DNA from: DTWD01 sp963662965
Lineage (GTDB): Bacteria > Acidobacteriota > Vicinamibacteria > Vicinamibacterales > UBA8438
Direction: 5' to 3'
Length of the DNA stretch: 64,000 nucleotides
Assembly (NCBI GenBank): GCA_963662965.1
Contig: OY759970.1
Coordinates: 1,054,001-1,118,000, forward strand
How positions within the stretch are numbered: position 1 is the stretch's first letter; each line of letters begins with the position of its first letter. The notes below the pieces were generated by a model. That model saw nothing but the letters and a program-made list of their open reading frames with translations, searched no databases and had not been told where the DNA came from. The translations under genes were made by a program, and so were the position numbers. This document shows positions 1 through 8,570 of the stretch, piece after piece.

Positions 1-25
1 ATCTACAAAAGTGTTGATGCTCGCA

Positions 26-642
26 GATCGATCGACGTTTACGTAGAATGGCCAGGCCCGGCCTGGGCCACAGGTGGGCGCACACAGGCCACGGTCCAGC
101 CAGTTACGAATCAGCCTGGCCTGCCAGGTGCTTCAAGACCGTCCTCTGGTAGCTGTCCCGGGCTTTTCGGAAACCGGAGCCATTCTGTGCGAGGAAACGG
201 CCGATCATGAGTCGATCGAACGGTACGTCAAGGCCATATGCGACAACTCCGTCTGTGGAGCCGATGTCGGAACGAATGGATTCTAGGTGTTCCTCGTCGA
301 TAGATGGGTCGCATCGGATTGGGGTGCGTCTGCTTCTGGTCGTTGTCTCGGATCGACACAATTGTCAAGGTGTGAAGATCGATCGACGTTTACGTATGAA
401 TGGCCAAGCCTGGGCACAGGTGGGCGCACACAGGCCACGGTCCCGCCAGTTACGAATCAGCCTGGCCTGCCAGGTGCTTCAAGATCGTCCTTTGGTAGCT
501 GTCCCGGGCTTTTCGGAAACCGGAGCCATTCTGTGCGAGGAAACGGCCGATCATGAGTCGATCGAACGGTACGTCAAGGCCATATGCGACAGCTCCGTCT
601 GTGGAGCCGATGTCGGAACGAATGGATTCTAGGTGTTCCTCG
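26..642. repeat. Tandem partial duplication of the ureD 3' end
   Basis: Two near-identical copies, about 26-300 and 377-642, lie about 350 bp apart. Both hold the last ~68 codons of ureD plus about 80 bp beyond its stop. Only the copy at 377-642 is joined to the intact gene. The copies differ by scattered substitutions and short indels, and they diverge upstream at about position 310. The duplication therefore ends inside the gene and leaves the outer copy as a pseudogene. Confidence 0.85.
104..316 (-). pseudogene. ureD 3' fragment (duplicated C-terminus)
   Basis: This reads the same C-terminal ~68 residues as UreD (DPSIDEEHLES to HLAGQADS) with only a few replacements (for example TVLK for TILK). 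Upstream, the match breaks off into unrelated sequence with no UreD-like start. It is a dead tail copy left by the tandem duplication at the operon end. It has no promoter of its own that I can see, though read-through from the urease operon could reach it. Confidence 0.8.
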
Positions 643-1322
643 TCGAGGGACGGATCGTACGCGATCGCGGTCGCCATGTACCCGTGCCGATTCATCGCCC
701 ATCGTCTCGTTGGCGACTGATCCGTGGGACGCAGCTCAAACCGGTCCAGATAGGCGAGCTCGGCGTCCACGAAGACCGCGGTCTCGGAGCGCAGTTCGGC
801 GAAGCGCCAGTTCTCCCCTCTGCGGACGCGGCCGGCCATCAGGCCATCCCAATAGTAGAAACGGGCACCCGAGTCCAGTTCAACCCGGATGTCCTGCCAC
901 AGACGGCTGTCGGTAAATGGGATGACCGGGTCGACGTAGTAGTGTAGCTCACCTCCGGTCTCAACCGCGATTCGAAGCGACTGGCATGCGGGCGCGATAC
1001 CGGAAGGATGGACCTTCGTCGCAGACTGCGAGGTGACCAATGCCCGGGCCCCAGCCTCGATGTGAATCCGCGTCTCCAGCCGATCGCCTCCGAACAGGCC
1101 GGCCGTCGAGTGCATGACGATCACTCCAGCCAGCGAGGAGGCGGGCGAATAGTGCGCCCGGGTTACCTTGAACGGAGCTTCGTGATACTGATAGCCGAGG
1201 ACGGTACGGCCACCTCGAGCGCTGAAGCGGATGTCAAGATGGCCGGACCGCCCGACGTCTCGAACCGGGAGTCGGCTGACGCCGTCCTCAGGGTCTGGAG
1301 ATAAAAGAGGAAAGCTCAACAT
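450..1322 (-). CDS. ureD: Urease accessory protein UreD (UreH)
   Basis: This 290-residue protein is in the normal UreD size range. UreD binds apo-urease and, with UreF and UreG, delivers nickel to the active site and supports lysine carbamylation in the cytoplasm. The body contains the family-typical stretch VIMHSTAGLFGGDRL (about residues 68-82) and a C-terminal region of helix and strand. It is the last gene of the urease operon, and its start overlaps the end of ureG by 35 bp, which suggests translational coupling. No later in-frame ATG would keep the conserved N-terminus. The 3' third is duplicated immediately downstream. Confidence 0.93.
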   Translation of the reverse strand: MLSFPLLSPDPEDGVSRLPVRDVGRSGHLDIRFSARGGRTVLGYQYHEAPFKVTRAHYSPASSLAGVIVMHSTAGLFGGDRLETRIHIEAGARALVTSQSATKVHPSGIAPACQSLRIAVETGGELHYYVDPVIPFTDSRLWQDIRVELDSGARFYYWDGLMAGRVRRGENWRFAELRSETAVFVDAELAYLDRFELRPTDQSPTRRWAMNRHGYMATAIAYDPSLDEEHLESIRSDIGSTDGAVAYGLDVPFDRLMIGRFLAQNGSGFRKARDSYQRTILKHLAGQADS

Positions 1323-1926
1323 TTTCGAAAAGAAGTTCGCGCCGGATCCAGGACACGACGCCGTCGACTCCTTCCTGCATTTTCAAGTTTGTGAAAACGA
1401 ACGGGCGATCTCCACGCATCTTGCGGGCGTCCCGATCCATGACGCCGAGATCTGCGCCGACATACGGTGCTAGGTCGATCTTGTTGATGACGAGGAGATC
1501 GGATCGCGTGACGCCCGGGCCGCCTTTCCGTGGCACCTTGTCGCCACCCGACACGTCGATCACGTAGATCGACGCGTCGACCAACTCCGGCGAGAAGCTC
1601 GCCGCAAGGTTGTCGCCGCCACTCTCCAGGAAGAGAATCTCCAAGTCCGGAAATCGTGCGACCATCTTTTCGATCGCCTCGAAGTTCGACGATGCATCCT
1701 CACGGATTGCCGTGTGCGGGCATCCGCCGGTCTCGACCGCCATCAGCCGATCCGGTGTCAAAGCTTTGCTACGAACGAGGAATTCCATATCTTCGCGGGT
1801 GAAGATGTCGTTCGTGACGACGGCCAGGTGGTAGTCGTCGCGCATCTGCTTACAGAGACAATCCACCAGGGCCGTCTTTCCTGATCCAACAGGGCCCCCA
1901 ATGCCAATGCGTACAGGTTTCCGCAT
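1288..1926 (-). CDS. ureG: Urease accessory GTPase UreG
   Basis: This is a 212-residue SIMIBI-class GTPase that powers nickel transfer into urease. Visible motifs are the P-loop GGPVGSGKT near residue 10, the nickel-binding CPH (in GGCPHTAIRED) near residue 70, ESGGDNL, and the base-recognition NKID near residue 147. The length matches UreG. It lies 18 bp after ureF and overlaps ureD. A GTPase of this type homodimerises on nickel through the CPH motif and works with UreF and UreD; that is family knowledge. Confidence 0.97.
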   Translation of the reverse strand: MRKPVRIGIGGPVGSGKTALVDCLCKQMRDDYHLAVVTNDIFTREDMEFLVRSKALTPDRLMAVETGGCPHTAIREDASSNFEAIEKMVARFPDLEILFLESGGDNLAASFSPELVDASIYVIDVSGGDKVPRKGGPGVTRSDLLVINKIDLAPYVGADLGVMDRDARKMRGDRPFVFTNLKMQEGVDGVVSWIRRELLFENVELSSFISRP

Positions 1927-1944
1927 CCAATACCTCTTCGATTC

Positions 1945-2631
1945 TCAGGACCGGAACAACCGGCTGTAGAGATGCCGGTGCTCCATCTGGCAAACGTCCA
2001 GCATCGGGACAAAGGATGTGAGACGCTGTGCGGGCCTTTCGAGAATATCGTCGACGACCTCAGGAACACGCGCCAGCGCATCCGTGAGCACCTGCTGCAT
2101 CTCCTGCTGCCCGACCGACGCCAGCCTCAGTGCTGCCGACGCAGCACCCGACAGCCGCGAATAGGCAAACGCAAGGAGTGCCTCCCGCTCGCCGATACGC
2201 AGAACGCGGAACACGGCACCGTGAACGACCGCGACATTGCCGTGGCACCGGCCGGACTTGATTCGCTCCAGCAGGCCTTCCAGATCTCGACCGGGATAGA
2301 GCGCGACGCACGTCTTCAACAGACGCAGCCCCAATAAACGGCTGCTCGCGCGCGTCTCCGAAGAGGACCTCAGCGCGGTCAATTCGCGATCCACGCGCTC
2401 GAGCCGCTGCCAATCGATCGGAAACGCGCCCATGGCCTGCACGAGTGCCGGCCCTTCGGAATCGCCAAACACCGCGTCAACGTAGTGCTCCAGCCAGACA
2501 CGAACATCGTCCGCGTCGACAACCTCCTCCCGCTGAACAGCCGTCTCTAGACCATCGGAGAACGCAAATGCTCCGATCGGAAACAGCCCGTCGCTTAGTT
2601 GAAGGAGCTGTAGGATTCGATTTGAATCCAC
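1945..2631 (-). CDS. ureF: Urease accessory protein UreF
   Basis: This 228-residue all-helical protein begins with the diagnostic QLSDGLFPIGAFAFSDGLE region (LQLSD..FP.G.F..S.GLE). UreF bridges UreD to UreG and gates GTP hydrolysis during nickel insertion. It lies between ureE (36 bp upstream on this strand) and ureG, in the usual accessory order E-F-G-D. The C-terminal residues LDVCQMEHRHLYSRLFRS match the conserved UreF tail. Nothing suggests truncation. Confidence 0.96.
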   Translation of the reverse strand: MDSNRILQLLQLSDGLFPIGAFAFSDGLETAVQREEVVDADDVRVWLEHYVDAVFGDSEGPALVQAMGAFPIDWQRLERVDRELTALRSSSETRASSRLLGLRLLKTCVALYPGRDLEGLLERIKSGRCHGNVAVVHGAVFRVLRIGEREALLAFAYSRLSGAASAALRLASVGQQEMQQVLTDALARVPEVVDDILERPAQRLTSFVPMLDVCQMEHRHLYSRLFRS

Positions 2632-2667
2632 GGTCGTTACTCTTGGCTCTCTCGCGGTTCGCTCCGC

Positions 2668-3123
2668 TCAGTGCCGATGATGTCCCGAGGCCACCGTTGC
2701 CGGCGTGAACGGACGCTTGTCCTGCGAGTACTCCACGTGCAGCTGTTCAAACAGACTTTGGACGGCTGGGTCCTGCAAACACACCAGTTCCTGGTCGCTG
2801 ATCATGAGCTTCTGATGCCGATTGCCGACCTGGTAAGCGTAGTACGCCCACTCCTGTTCGGACCGCGGCCGGACGACGTACACTGGTTCATCGGCTTCCC
2901 GTACGACTACCACAACCCGCTCTTCTGCCAGGAGCAGACAGTCCCCGTCGGCGAGCGTCAGACCCGGCTCGAGTGAGATCGCGAACTCGAGTCCGTCGTC
3001 GGATCGCCGCCGCCCGTGGGTCTTCTGACGATCTTCGAGAGGGAGCGTGATCGTGGTTCGCCGATAATCGGCCGGCGCTCCCTGAAGCGCGTCCTCGCGT
3101 ACCACGTGTTCAACGACCGTCAT
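2668..3123 (-). CDS. ureE: Urease nickel metallochaperone UreE
   Basis: This 151-residue protein has the two UreE domains: an N-terminal peptide-binding-like domain (about 1-75) and a C-terminal metal-binding domain. GNRHQKLMI near residue 100 carries the interface histidine that binds nickel. The tail ends GHHRH, a short histidine-rich end rather than the long His tract of enterobacterial UreE. Its start lies directly after the ureC stop (1 bp gap). It probably stores and hands nickel to UreG. Confidence 0.94.
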   Translation of the reverse strand: MTVVEHVVREDALQGAPADYRRTTITLPLEDRQKTHGRRRSDDGLEFAISLEPGLTLADGDCLLLAEERVVVVVREADEPVYVVRPRSEQEWAYYAYQVGNRHQKLMISDQELVCLQDPAVQSLFEQLHVEYSQDKRPFTPATVASGHHRH

Positions 3124-3124
3124 C

Positions 3125-4828
3125 TCAGAAGAGGAAGTAACGCTGCGCTAGAGGAAGTATGTCGACAGGGTCGCAGGTCAGCAACTCACCGTCGGCGCGC
3201 ACTTCGTAGGTCTCGGAGTTGACTTCGATCTTGGGTGTCACGTCATTCCACTTGAGATCCTTCTTGCCCAGTGTACGGCAACCGCTGACCGGATCGAGTC
3301 TGCGGCGCAGCCCGGCGAGCGCGTCTGTTTCCACGCCGGCCTGTGAGACAAAATGCACAGAAGTCGAATCGAGCGCCTGGCCGTAATGCCCGAACATCGG
3401 CCGGTAGAGGTAGGGCTGCGGCGTGGGGATCGACGCGTTCCCGTCCCCCATGGCTGATCCCGCGATGAATCCTCCCTTCACGATGATCTCTGGCTTGACG
3501 CCGAAGAAGGCCGGCTTCCACAGAACCAGATCCGCCATCTTCCCGACCTCGACCGATCCAACCGTTCCGGCAATCCCGTGTGCGATCGCCGGGTTGATTG
3601 TGTATTTCGAGATGTAGCGCTTGGCCCGGACGTTGTCGTTGTCGCCGGTCTCGTCGACACGGCCGCGCTGCTGCTTCATCTTGTCGGCTGTCTGCCACGT
3701 CCGGCAGATGACTTCACCGACCCGGCCCATGGCCTGAGAGTCTGAGGCCATCATGCTGAACGCCCCCATGTCGTGCAGGATGTCCTCGGCCGCAATCGTT
3801 TCGGCACGAATCCGGGAGCCGGCAAAAGCGACGTCTTCGGGGATGGATGCCGACAGATGGTGGCACACCATCAGCATGTCCAGGTGCTCGTCCATCGTGT
3901 TTCGCGTGAACGGCATCGTGGGATTCGTCGACGACGGCAGGACGTTCGATTCGCCGCAGAGCCGGATGATATCGGGAGCGTGACCGCCGCCCGCACCTTC
4001 GGTGTGATAGGTGTGAATCGTCCTGCCCTTGAACGCCGCGATCGTATCCTCGACAAACCCGGTTTCGTTGAGCGTGTCGGTGTGGATCGCGACCTGGACA
4101 TCGAAGCGGTCCGCGACGGCGAGACACTGATCGATCGCCGCCGGCGTCGTTCCCCAATCTTCGTGGAGCTTCAGACCGAGGGCGCCGGCTCGGATCTGCT
4201 CTTCCAGAGCTCCAGGCAGTGAAGAGTTCCCCTTCCCAAGAAAGCCAAAATTCAGCGGGAACGCCTCGGAGGCCTCATACATGCGCCGGAGGTTCCATGG
4301 GCCAGGCGTGCAGGTCGTCGCGTTCGTGCCTGTCGCGGGTCCGGTACCGCCACCAATCAGGGTGGTGACGCCGGAATAGAAAGCTTCCGGAATCTGATTC
4401 GGCGATATGAAATGGATGTGAGCGTCGATACCGCCGGCCGTGACGATGCGCCCTTCGCCCGCGAGAATCTCTGTTGATGCACTAATCGCCATCCCTTCAG
4501 TCACGCCATCCATGATGTCGGGGTTCCCGGCCTTCCCGATTGCGGAAATCCTGCCGTCGCGAACGGCGATGTCGGCCTTGAAGATACCCGTATGGTCCAG
4601 CACAAGAGCATTGGTAATCACCAGGTCTGGAGCACCGCCTTCACGAGACGCCGACGCAGACTGGCCCATGCCGTCGCGGATGACCTTGCCCCCGCCGAAC
4701 TTGACCTCGTCGCCGTAGACGGTGTGGTCCAATTCGACTTCGATGAATAGATCCGTATCCCCGAGCCGCACGCCATCGCCGGTGGTCGGTCCGAAATGCT
4801 CCCCGTAACTGGACCTGTCGATCTTCAC
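3125..4828 (-). CDS. ureC: Urease alpha subunit UreC
   Basis: This 567-residue catalytic subunit hydrolyses urea to ammonia and carbamate in the cytoplasm. All expected active-site residues can be counted: HIH at 137/139, carbamylated lysine K220 in GLKLHEDWG, H249, H275 in HTYHTEGAGGGH, the flap histidine H323 and nickel ligand D363. The numbering equals the well-studied Klebsiella enzyme. The start overlaps the ureB stop by 4 bp (ATGA), showing tight coupling. The three structural genes are separate (A, B, C), as in most bacteria. Confidence 0.99.
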   Translation of the reverse strand: MKIDRSSYGEHFGPTTGDGVRLGDTDLFIEVELDHTVYGDEVKFGGGKVIRDGMGQSASASREGGAPDLVITNALVLDHTGIFKADIAVRDGRISAIGKAGNPDIMDGVTEGMAISASTEILAGEGRIVTAGGIDAHIHFISPNQIPEAFYSGVTTLIGGGTGPATGTNATTCTPGPWNLRRMYEASEAFPLNFGFLGKGNSSLPGALEEQIRAGALGLKLHEDWGTTPAAIDQCLAVADRFDVQVAIHTDTLNETGFVEDTIAAFKGRTIHTYHTEGAGGGHAPDIIRLCGESNVLPSSTNPTMPFTRNTMDEHLDMLMVCHHLSASIPEDVAFAGSRIRAETIAAEDILHDMGAFSMMASDSQAMGRVGEVICRTWQTADKMKQQRGRVDETGDNDNVRAKRYISKYTINPAIAHGIAGTVGSVEVGKMADLVLWKPAFFGVKPEIIVKGGFIAGSAMGDGNASIPTPQPYLYRPMFGHYGQALDSTSVHFVSQAGVETDALAGLRRRLDPVSGCRTLGKKDLKWNDVTPKIEVNSETYEVRADGELLTCDPVDILPLAQRYFLF

Positions 4829-5193
4829 CGCGGCTTCCTCTCGAACGACGCGACCAAGTCGAGGGCGCGCCTTCTCACGTCGGCATCGTCCAGCTTACCG
4901 TTCACGAGACCGTTGATCCCGTGCACCACGCGGTCACCAGCCAGCGCAACCAGTTCCACCTCACGTGTGTCACCCGGCTCGAAGCGAACCGCAGTTCCGG
5001 CGGGAATGTTCAAGCGCATCCCGTAGGCCTTCTCGCGATCGAACGTGAGCCACCGGTTAGATTCGAAGAAATGGCAGTGGGAACCGACCTGGACCGGTCG
5101 GTCGCCGAGGTTGGAGATCTCCAGCCGGACGGTATCCCGGCCTGCATTGAACTCGATCGGCTCATGCCGGAGCCGATATTCGCCTGGAACCAT
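4825..5193 (-). CDS. ureB: Urease beta subunit UreB
   Basis: This 122-residue structural subunit has the conserved start VPGEY, then GSHCHFFE and the NRWLTFDREKAYGMRLNIPAG region typical of UreB. It packs with UreA and UreC into the (ABC)3 trimer. It begins 11 bp after ureA and ends in a 4-bp overlap with ureC. It is slightly longer than the roughly 100-residue minimal form, through a charged C-terminal extension. Confidence 0.98.
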   Translation of the reverse strand: MVPGEYRLRHEPIEFNAGRDTVRLEISNLGDRPVQVGSHCHFFESNRWLTFDREKAYGMRLNIPAGTAVRFEPGDTREVELVALAGDRVVHGINGLVNGKLDDADVRRRALDLVASFERKPR

Positions 5194-5204
5194 CGGGGAT
5201 TCCC

Positions 5205-5507
5205 TCAGGTGATCGGGTCGTGAATCGTGACCAGTTTCGTACCGTCTGGGAAGGTTCCTTCGACCTGAATCTCGGCAATCATCTCGGGCACGCCCTCCAT
5301 CACGTCATCGGCCGTCAGGAGCATGCGGCCGAGCGCCATCAACTCAGCGACCGTCTTCCCGTTCCGGATCTCTTCCAGGATGTCAGACGTGATCAGGGCC
5401 ACCGCCTCCGGGTAGTTGAGTTTCAGCCCACGGTCGCGGCGTTTGCGTGCAACTTCCCCGGCTGTAAAGATTATCAGCTTCTCGATTTCCCGTGGCGTCA
5501 GATGCAT
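5205..5507 (-). CDS. ureA: Urease gamma subunit UreA
   Basis: This 100-residue subunit runs from MHLTPREIEKL to TIHDPIT, matching UreA end to end, with LNYPEAVALI and the GVPEMI segment. It is the first gene of the seven-gene minus-strand operon, so the operon promoter should lie in the ~220 bp above 5507. I see no clear promoter there, nor a nickel or urea transporter gene next to it. Confidence 0.98.
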   Translation of the reverse strand: MHLTPREIEKLIIFTAGEVARKRRDRGLKLNYPEAVALITSDILEEIRNGKTVAELMALGRMLLTADDVMEGVPEMIAEIQVEGTFPDGTKLVTIHDPIT

Positions 5508-5729
5508 GGACTTCGGTCGAACATGTGGAGTGAAGTCCGAATACTAGACACGCTGCGGGTGGGAATCAAGGGGTGAGAACTTCAAAGTCAAAGGTCCGCG
5601 CCGGTAGCCCAGGTCGGGTCTGAGAACGGACCGCATGCCGCGACGTCGAGGCGTTGGTGCACGGTTGTTCCGCCCTGCCCCGGAAGGGCCCCTTGGTCGA
5701 CTCGCCTCGCGTACGGCGGGCGGCACACA
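5508..5729. other. Upstream region of the urease operon
   Basis: There is no credible gene here. The segment should carry the promoter of ureA on the minus strand, but no convincing -35/-10 pair or NtrC/NikR-type palindrome stands out. The part nearest 5729 may belong to the end of the IS5-type element whose transposase fragment starts at 5730. Confidence 0.4.
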
Positions 5730-5900
5730 ATGCAGGATATGAAGTCGCGGGTTCATCCGAAGTACAAAACCAAATACCACGTTCGCAACTGGGCCTCGTA
5801 CGAGCGGGCCCTGGTCCGCCGAGGCGACGTCACCATGTGGGTGTCCCCAGACGCCATCGCGGCGTGGGAGCCTGACGGTGGCGGCAGGCGGGGGTGGGTA
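5730..5900 (+). pseudogene. IS5-family transposase N-terminal fragment
   Basis: The reading frame from the ATG at 5730 gives KYKTKYHVRNWASYERALVR followed by a segment with VSPDAIAAWEP. That is the hallmark N-terminus of an IS5-type DDE transposase (RNW..Y...LV.RGD...W.S..A...W). Similarity stops after about 55 residues, and the frame continues into unrelated codons. The DDE core is missing, so this is a transposase stump. Confidence 0.65.
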
Positions 5901-6091
5901 AAGGAAATACTCGGATGTCGCCCCGATACGCGTTTGAATCGGCGATCTAAACAAACGGCACACCGGAGTCCTGACAACGTCCACCTGTTCAGGTGTTTAG
6001 CCACGGTTACCGTACGGTCGCCCCCAATGGATACAGACGGTCCGTTTACGGTGGCTGCGGCACGTCCTTGATTACCACCGGGGCGGCGACG

Positions 6092-6457
6092 TCAACATCG
6101 CAGAGCCGCCCAGTGCTCGTTGAGAAAGCGGCGAATCCCCGCGCCTGGTCGATAGCCAGGGCACACGCTGACGAACGCCTTCGCCGCCGCGGCATACGAA
6201 TCGCACGGGAGGGCATGCAGATGCTTCGCGAGGAAGAGGGGGGCCAACGAGGGAGCTCTCGAGTCGCCTCGATTGCAGTGCACAAGGACGGACGCCCCGC
6301 CGTCGTAGTACTGCCGCGCGAACGCGAGAAACGCGCGGAACGACTCCGGCTTGAAGAGCGGACGGGGCAGATCAATGAGGTTGAGAAACAGAGCCGCCTT
6401 CCGACTCAGCATCAGGTAGTGCGCATGATACGGCAAAAGACTCCCCCGATACCCCAC
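6092..6457 (-). CDS. Dual-specificity phosphatase-like protein, possibly N-truncated
   Basis: This 121-residue frame contains VLVHCNRGDSRAPSLA, the cysteine-phosphatase loop HCX5R followed by the SRAPS continuation seen in compact DSP-type phosphatases common in phage and island genes. The predicted catalytic residues are the Cys and Arg of CNRGDSR. An upstream FLNLIDLPRP segment may be the region bearing the general-acid aspartate. The family is usually a little longer at the N-terminus, so the 5' end may have been lost when the IS3 element arrived nearby (from about 6.5 kb). It has no operon partner. Confidence 0.6.
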   Translation of the reverse strand: MGYRGSLLPYHAHYLMLSRKAALFLNLIDLPRPLFKPESFRAFLAFARQYYDGGASVLVHCNRGDSRAPSLAPLFLAKHLHALPCDSYAAAAKAFVSVCPGYRPGAGIRRFLNEHWAALRC

Positions 6458-6554
6458 CGCGCGTTGGTGTCAGGAGTCTACGGATTTAAACCGTTGTGGA
6501 CCAAATGGAAGTTGTGAGAGAAGAGAGGCTTTGCCGCCCTGGGAGGAGGTTCCC

Positions 6555-6892
6555 ATGAGCACGGCGAAGTCAGCAGAGAAGGTCGTCCAAGACATCCGGC
6601 GGAAGAGAAGATCCGGATCGTCCTCGAAGGCCTGCGGGGCGAGGAGAGTATTGCGGCGCTGTGTTGTCGCGACGGCCTGAACCCCAATCTGTATTACCGC
6701 TGGAGCAAGGAGTTTCTGGAAGCCGGCAAGAAACGGCTAGTGGGAGACACGACCCGTGAGGCAACGTCGACCGAAGTCGGTGCGCTCCGCAAGGAAGTAG
6801 CGCCGCTGAAGCAGGTTGTGGCCGAGTGCGGCCTCGAGAATCGGCTACTCAAAAAAAGCGTGGCGGCCTTCGACTCGGAGGCCGGCACGTGA
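6555..6892 (+). pseudogene. IS3 orfA (transposase HTH protein), frameshifted
   Basis: The start MSTAKSAEKVVQDIR is followed, after a frame break near 6598, by EEKIRIVLEGLRGEESIAAL and NPNLYYRWSKEFLEAGKKRL. This is the IS3 orfA helix-turn-helix and leucine-zipper pattern. It ends at the TGA 6890-6892. A GGGAGGAGG Shine-Dalgarno sits before the ATG. The frame break lies within the first 15 codons, so the protein is probably not made intact. Confidence 0.7.
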
Positions 6893-8120
6893 GACGCACG
6901 GCCGCCGAAAAATACGAGATCATCCGGCTCGTCGAGGGCTCGGATCTGTCTGCGCGGGACACGCTGCGGGAGCTGCAGGTGAATCGGTCGACGTTCTATG
7001 CGTGGTATCGCTGCTACGCCGAGCATGGCCAGGCGGGCTTACTTAGTGCCGAAACCAGCGGCGGCCCGCCGGTACTGGAACCGGATTCCGCCCCGCGTGC
7101 GGCAACGGGTCGTCGACGCCGCGTTGGCGGCCCCGGCGCAGTCGCCGCGGGAGTTGGCCTGGCAGTTGACGGACCGGGAGGGCCATTTTCTCTCGGAATC
7201 AAGCGTCTATCGCATCCTCAAGGCCTACGACTTGATCCCGAGTCCGGCCTACATCGTGCTATCGGCCGCGAAGACGTTCCGGCATCTGACGTATCGCCCG
7301 AATGAGCTCTGGCAGACCGACTTCACCTACCTGCAGGTCGTGGGCTGGGGCTGGTACGACCTCTCGATGGTGCTCGACGACGACTCGCGCTACATCATCG
7401 CGTGGGCGCTCCGCACGTCGATGCAGACGTCACGGACTCGACCTGGCCCGGGCGAAGACCGGCGTGGATCGCATCCGCGTGGTGCATCGCCCGCGGCTCC
7501 TCAGCGACAACGGACCGTGCTACGTCTCGACCGAGCTCGCCACCTATCTTGAGACGCACGGCCTGGGGCACACGCGCAGCGCGCCGTATCATCCGATGAC
7601 ACAGGGCAAGATCGAGCGGTATCGGTGGACGTCACGGAGACACTCGACCTGGCCCGGGCGAAGACCGGCGTGGATCGCATCCGCGTGGTGCATCGCCCGC
7701 GGCTCCTCAGCGACAACGGACCGTGCTACGTCTCGACCGAGCTCGCCACCTATCTTGAGACGCACGGCCTGGGGCACACGCGCAGCGCGCCGTATCATCC
7801 GATGACACAGGGCAAGATCGAGCGGTATCACCGGTCGATGAAAAACGTGGTGAAGCTGGAGAAATACCACAACCCGTGGGAGCTCGAACGGGCCGCGCTT
7901 CGTCGACGACTACAACCACCGCCGGCTGCATGAAGCACTCGACAACGTCACTCCGGCCGACGTCTACGAGGGGCGCCGGTCAGCGATTCTCGCTCGACGC
8001 GAACAGATCAAACGGAGGACACTGGCACAACGCAAGCGGGAGAATCTACACGGACACAGCACGCGCAACCGGCGAGCAGTCTCTCTTGAAACTCAGGCCC
8101 AAAAGTCCGGATTGGTTTGA
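6889..8120 (+). pseudogene. IS3 orfB transposase, multiple frame breaks and internal duplication
   Basis: It starts at a GTG overlapping the orfA stop (GTGA). In pieces it reads the whole IS3 orfB: HTH-type RELQVNRSTFYAWYRC, then PNELWQTDFTYLQ (first D), LSDNGPCY (second D) and QGKIERY (E), ending NHRRLHEALDNVTPADVYEG. The frame breaks near 7060, 7425 and 7890. The segment with the second D and the E appears twice (7437-7623 and 7643-7829, separated by 19 bp). It is inactive by any reading. Confidence 0.8.
7437..7829 (+). repeat. Direct duplication inside the IS3 transposase
   Basis: Two copies of about 187 bp (7437-7623 and 7643-7829), offset by 206 bp, look identical over their length. They are separated by a short spacer that partly repeats the sequence just before copy 1 (GACGTCACGGA). 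The identity implies a recent event compared with the frameshifts around it. Confidence 0.9.
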
Positions 8121-8555
8121 CGACGTACACTCGCGTTTCAGGATCCATCAAGCTACGCGGAGTTCATTCTTTCGGAGTTCGTGGCGTGCACCGAACGATC
8201 CAAGGGTCGGGGACAGGGATGGTCGGGGCATCTCCTCACCTACGGCCGGGCGTTGCTCGACCTCCGAGACCTTGGGTATGTGGACGTGGCCAAGACGGTA
8301 GAGGCAAGCTTTGCGATGTACATCCGGCGTCTTCGGCTCGGACCGATTGACCCCGAAACCGATTACGGACCACGCCCAGAGCCGCCACCGACAGCGGTCG
8401 TTCCCACGCAGCACGACTACTGGACACAGCGACGTGGAGACTGGGATCTCGGCCACGCGATCAAGCATCCGTACGCTTTCTGTCGCCTGGCGAACCTGGC
8501 GCACGACCCAGATCTCGAGGCACGAAGTCGATCAGTTGCGTACCGGGTGTTGTGA
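8121..8555 (+). pseudogene. 3' fragment of a conserved protein of unknown function
   Basis: The frame is open from 8121, right after the IS3 transposase stop, to 8555. It reads as normal protein, with SYAEFILSEFVACTE, GHLLTYGRALLDLRDLGYVD and YWTQRRGDWDLGHAIKHPY. The only start-like codon inside (GTG 8181) lies mid-domain, so the 5' part was probably removed by the IS. The helical, W/Y/H-rich C-terminus looks like part of a larger conserved protein, but I cannot name the family. Confidence 0.5.
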
Positions 8556-8570
8556 TCGCTTCCGTCTTAA

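Larger units (their letters stand above)
6530..8120 (+). mobile_element. Decayed IS3-family insertion sequence
   Basis: The element has orfA (HTH) and orfB (rve integrase) of the IS3 family in the usual overlapping order, with several frame breaks and an internal ~187-bp tandem duplication. Terminal inverted repeats could not be assigned with confidence, so the element limits are approximate. On its right side it cuts into a conserved gene whose 3' end starts at about 8121. Confidence 0.75.

Noticed and set aside
5544..6004. Minus-strand frames opposite the IS5 fragment
   Set aside because: They are low-complexity Arg/Pro-rich shadows without any family resemblance.
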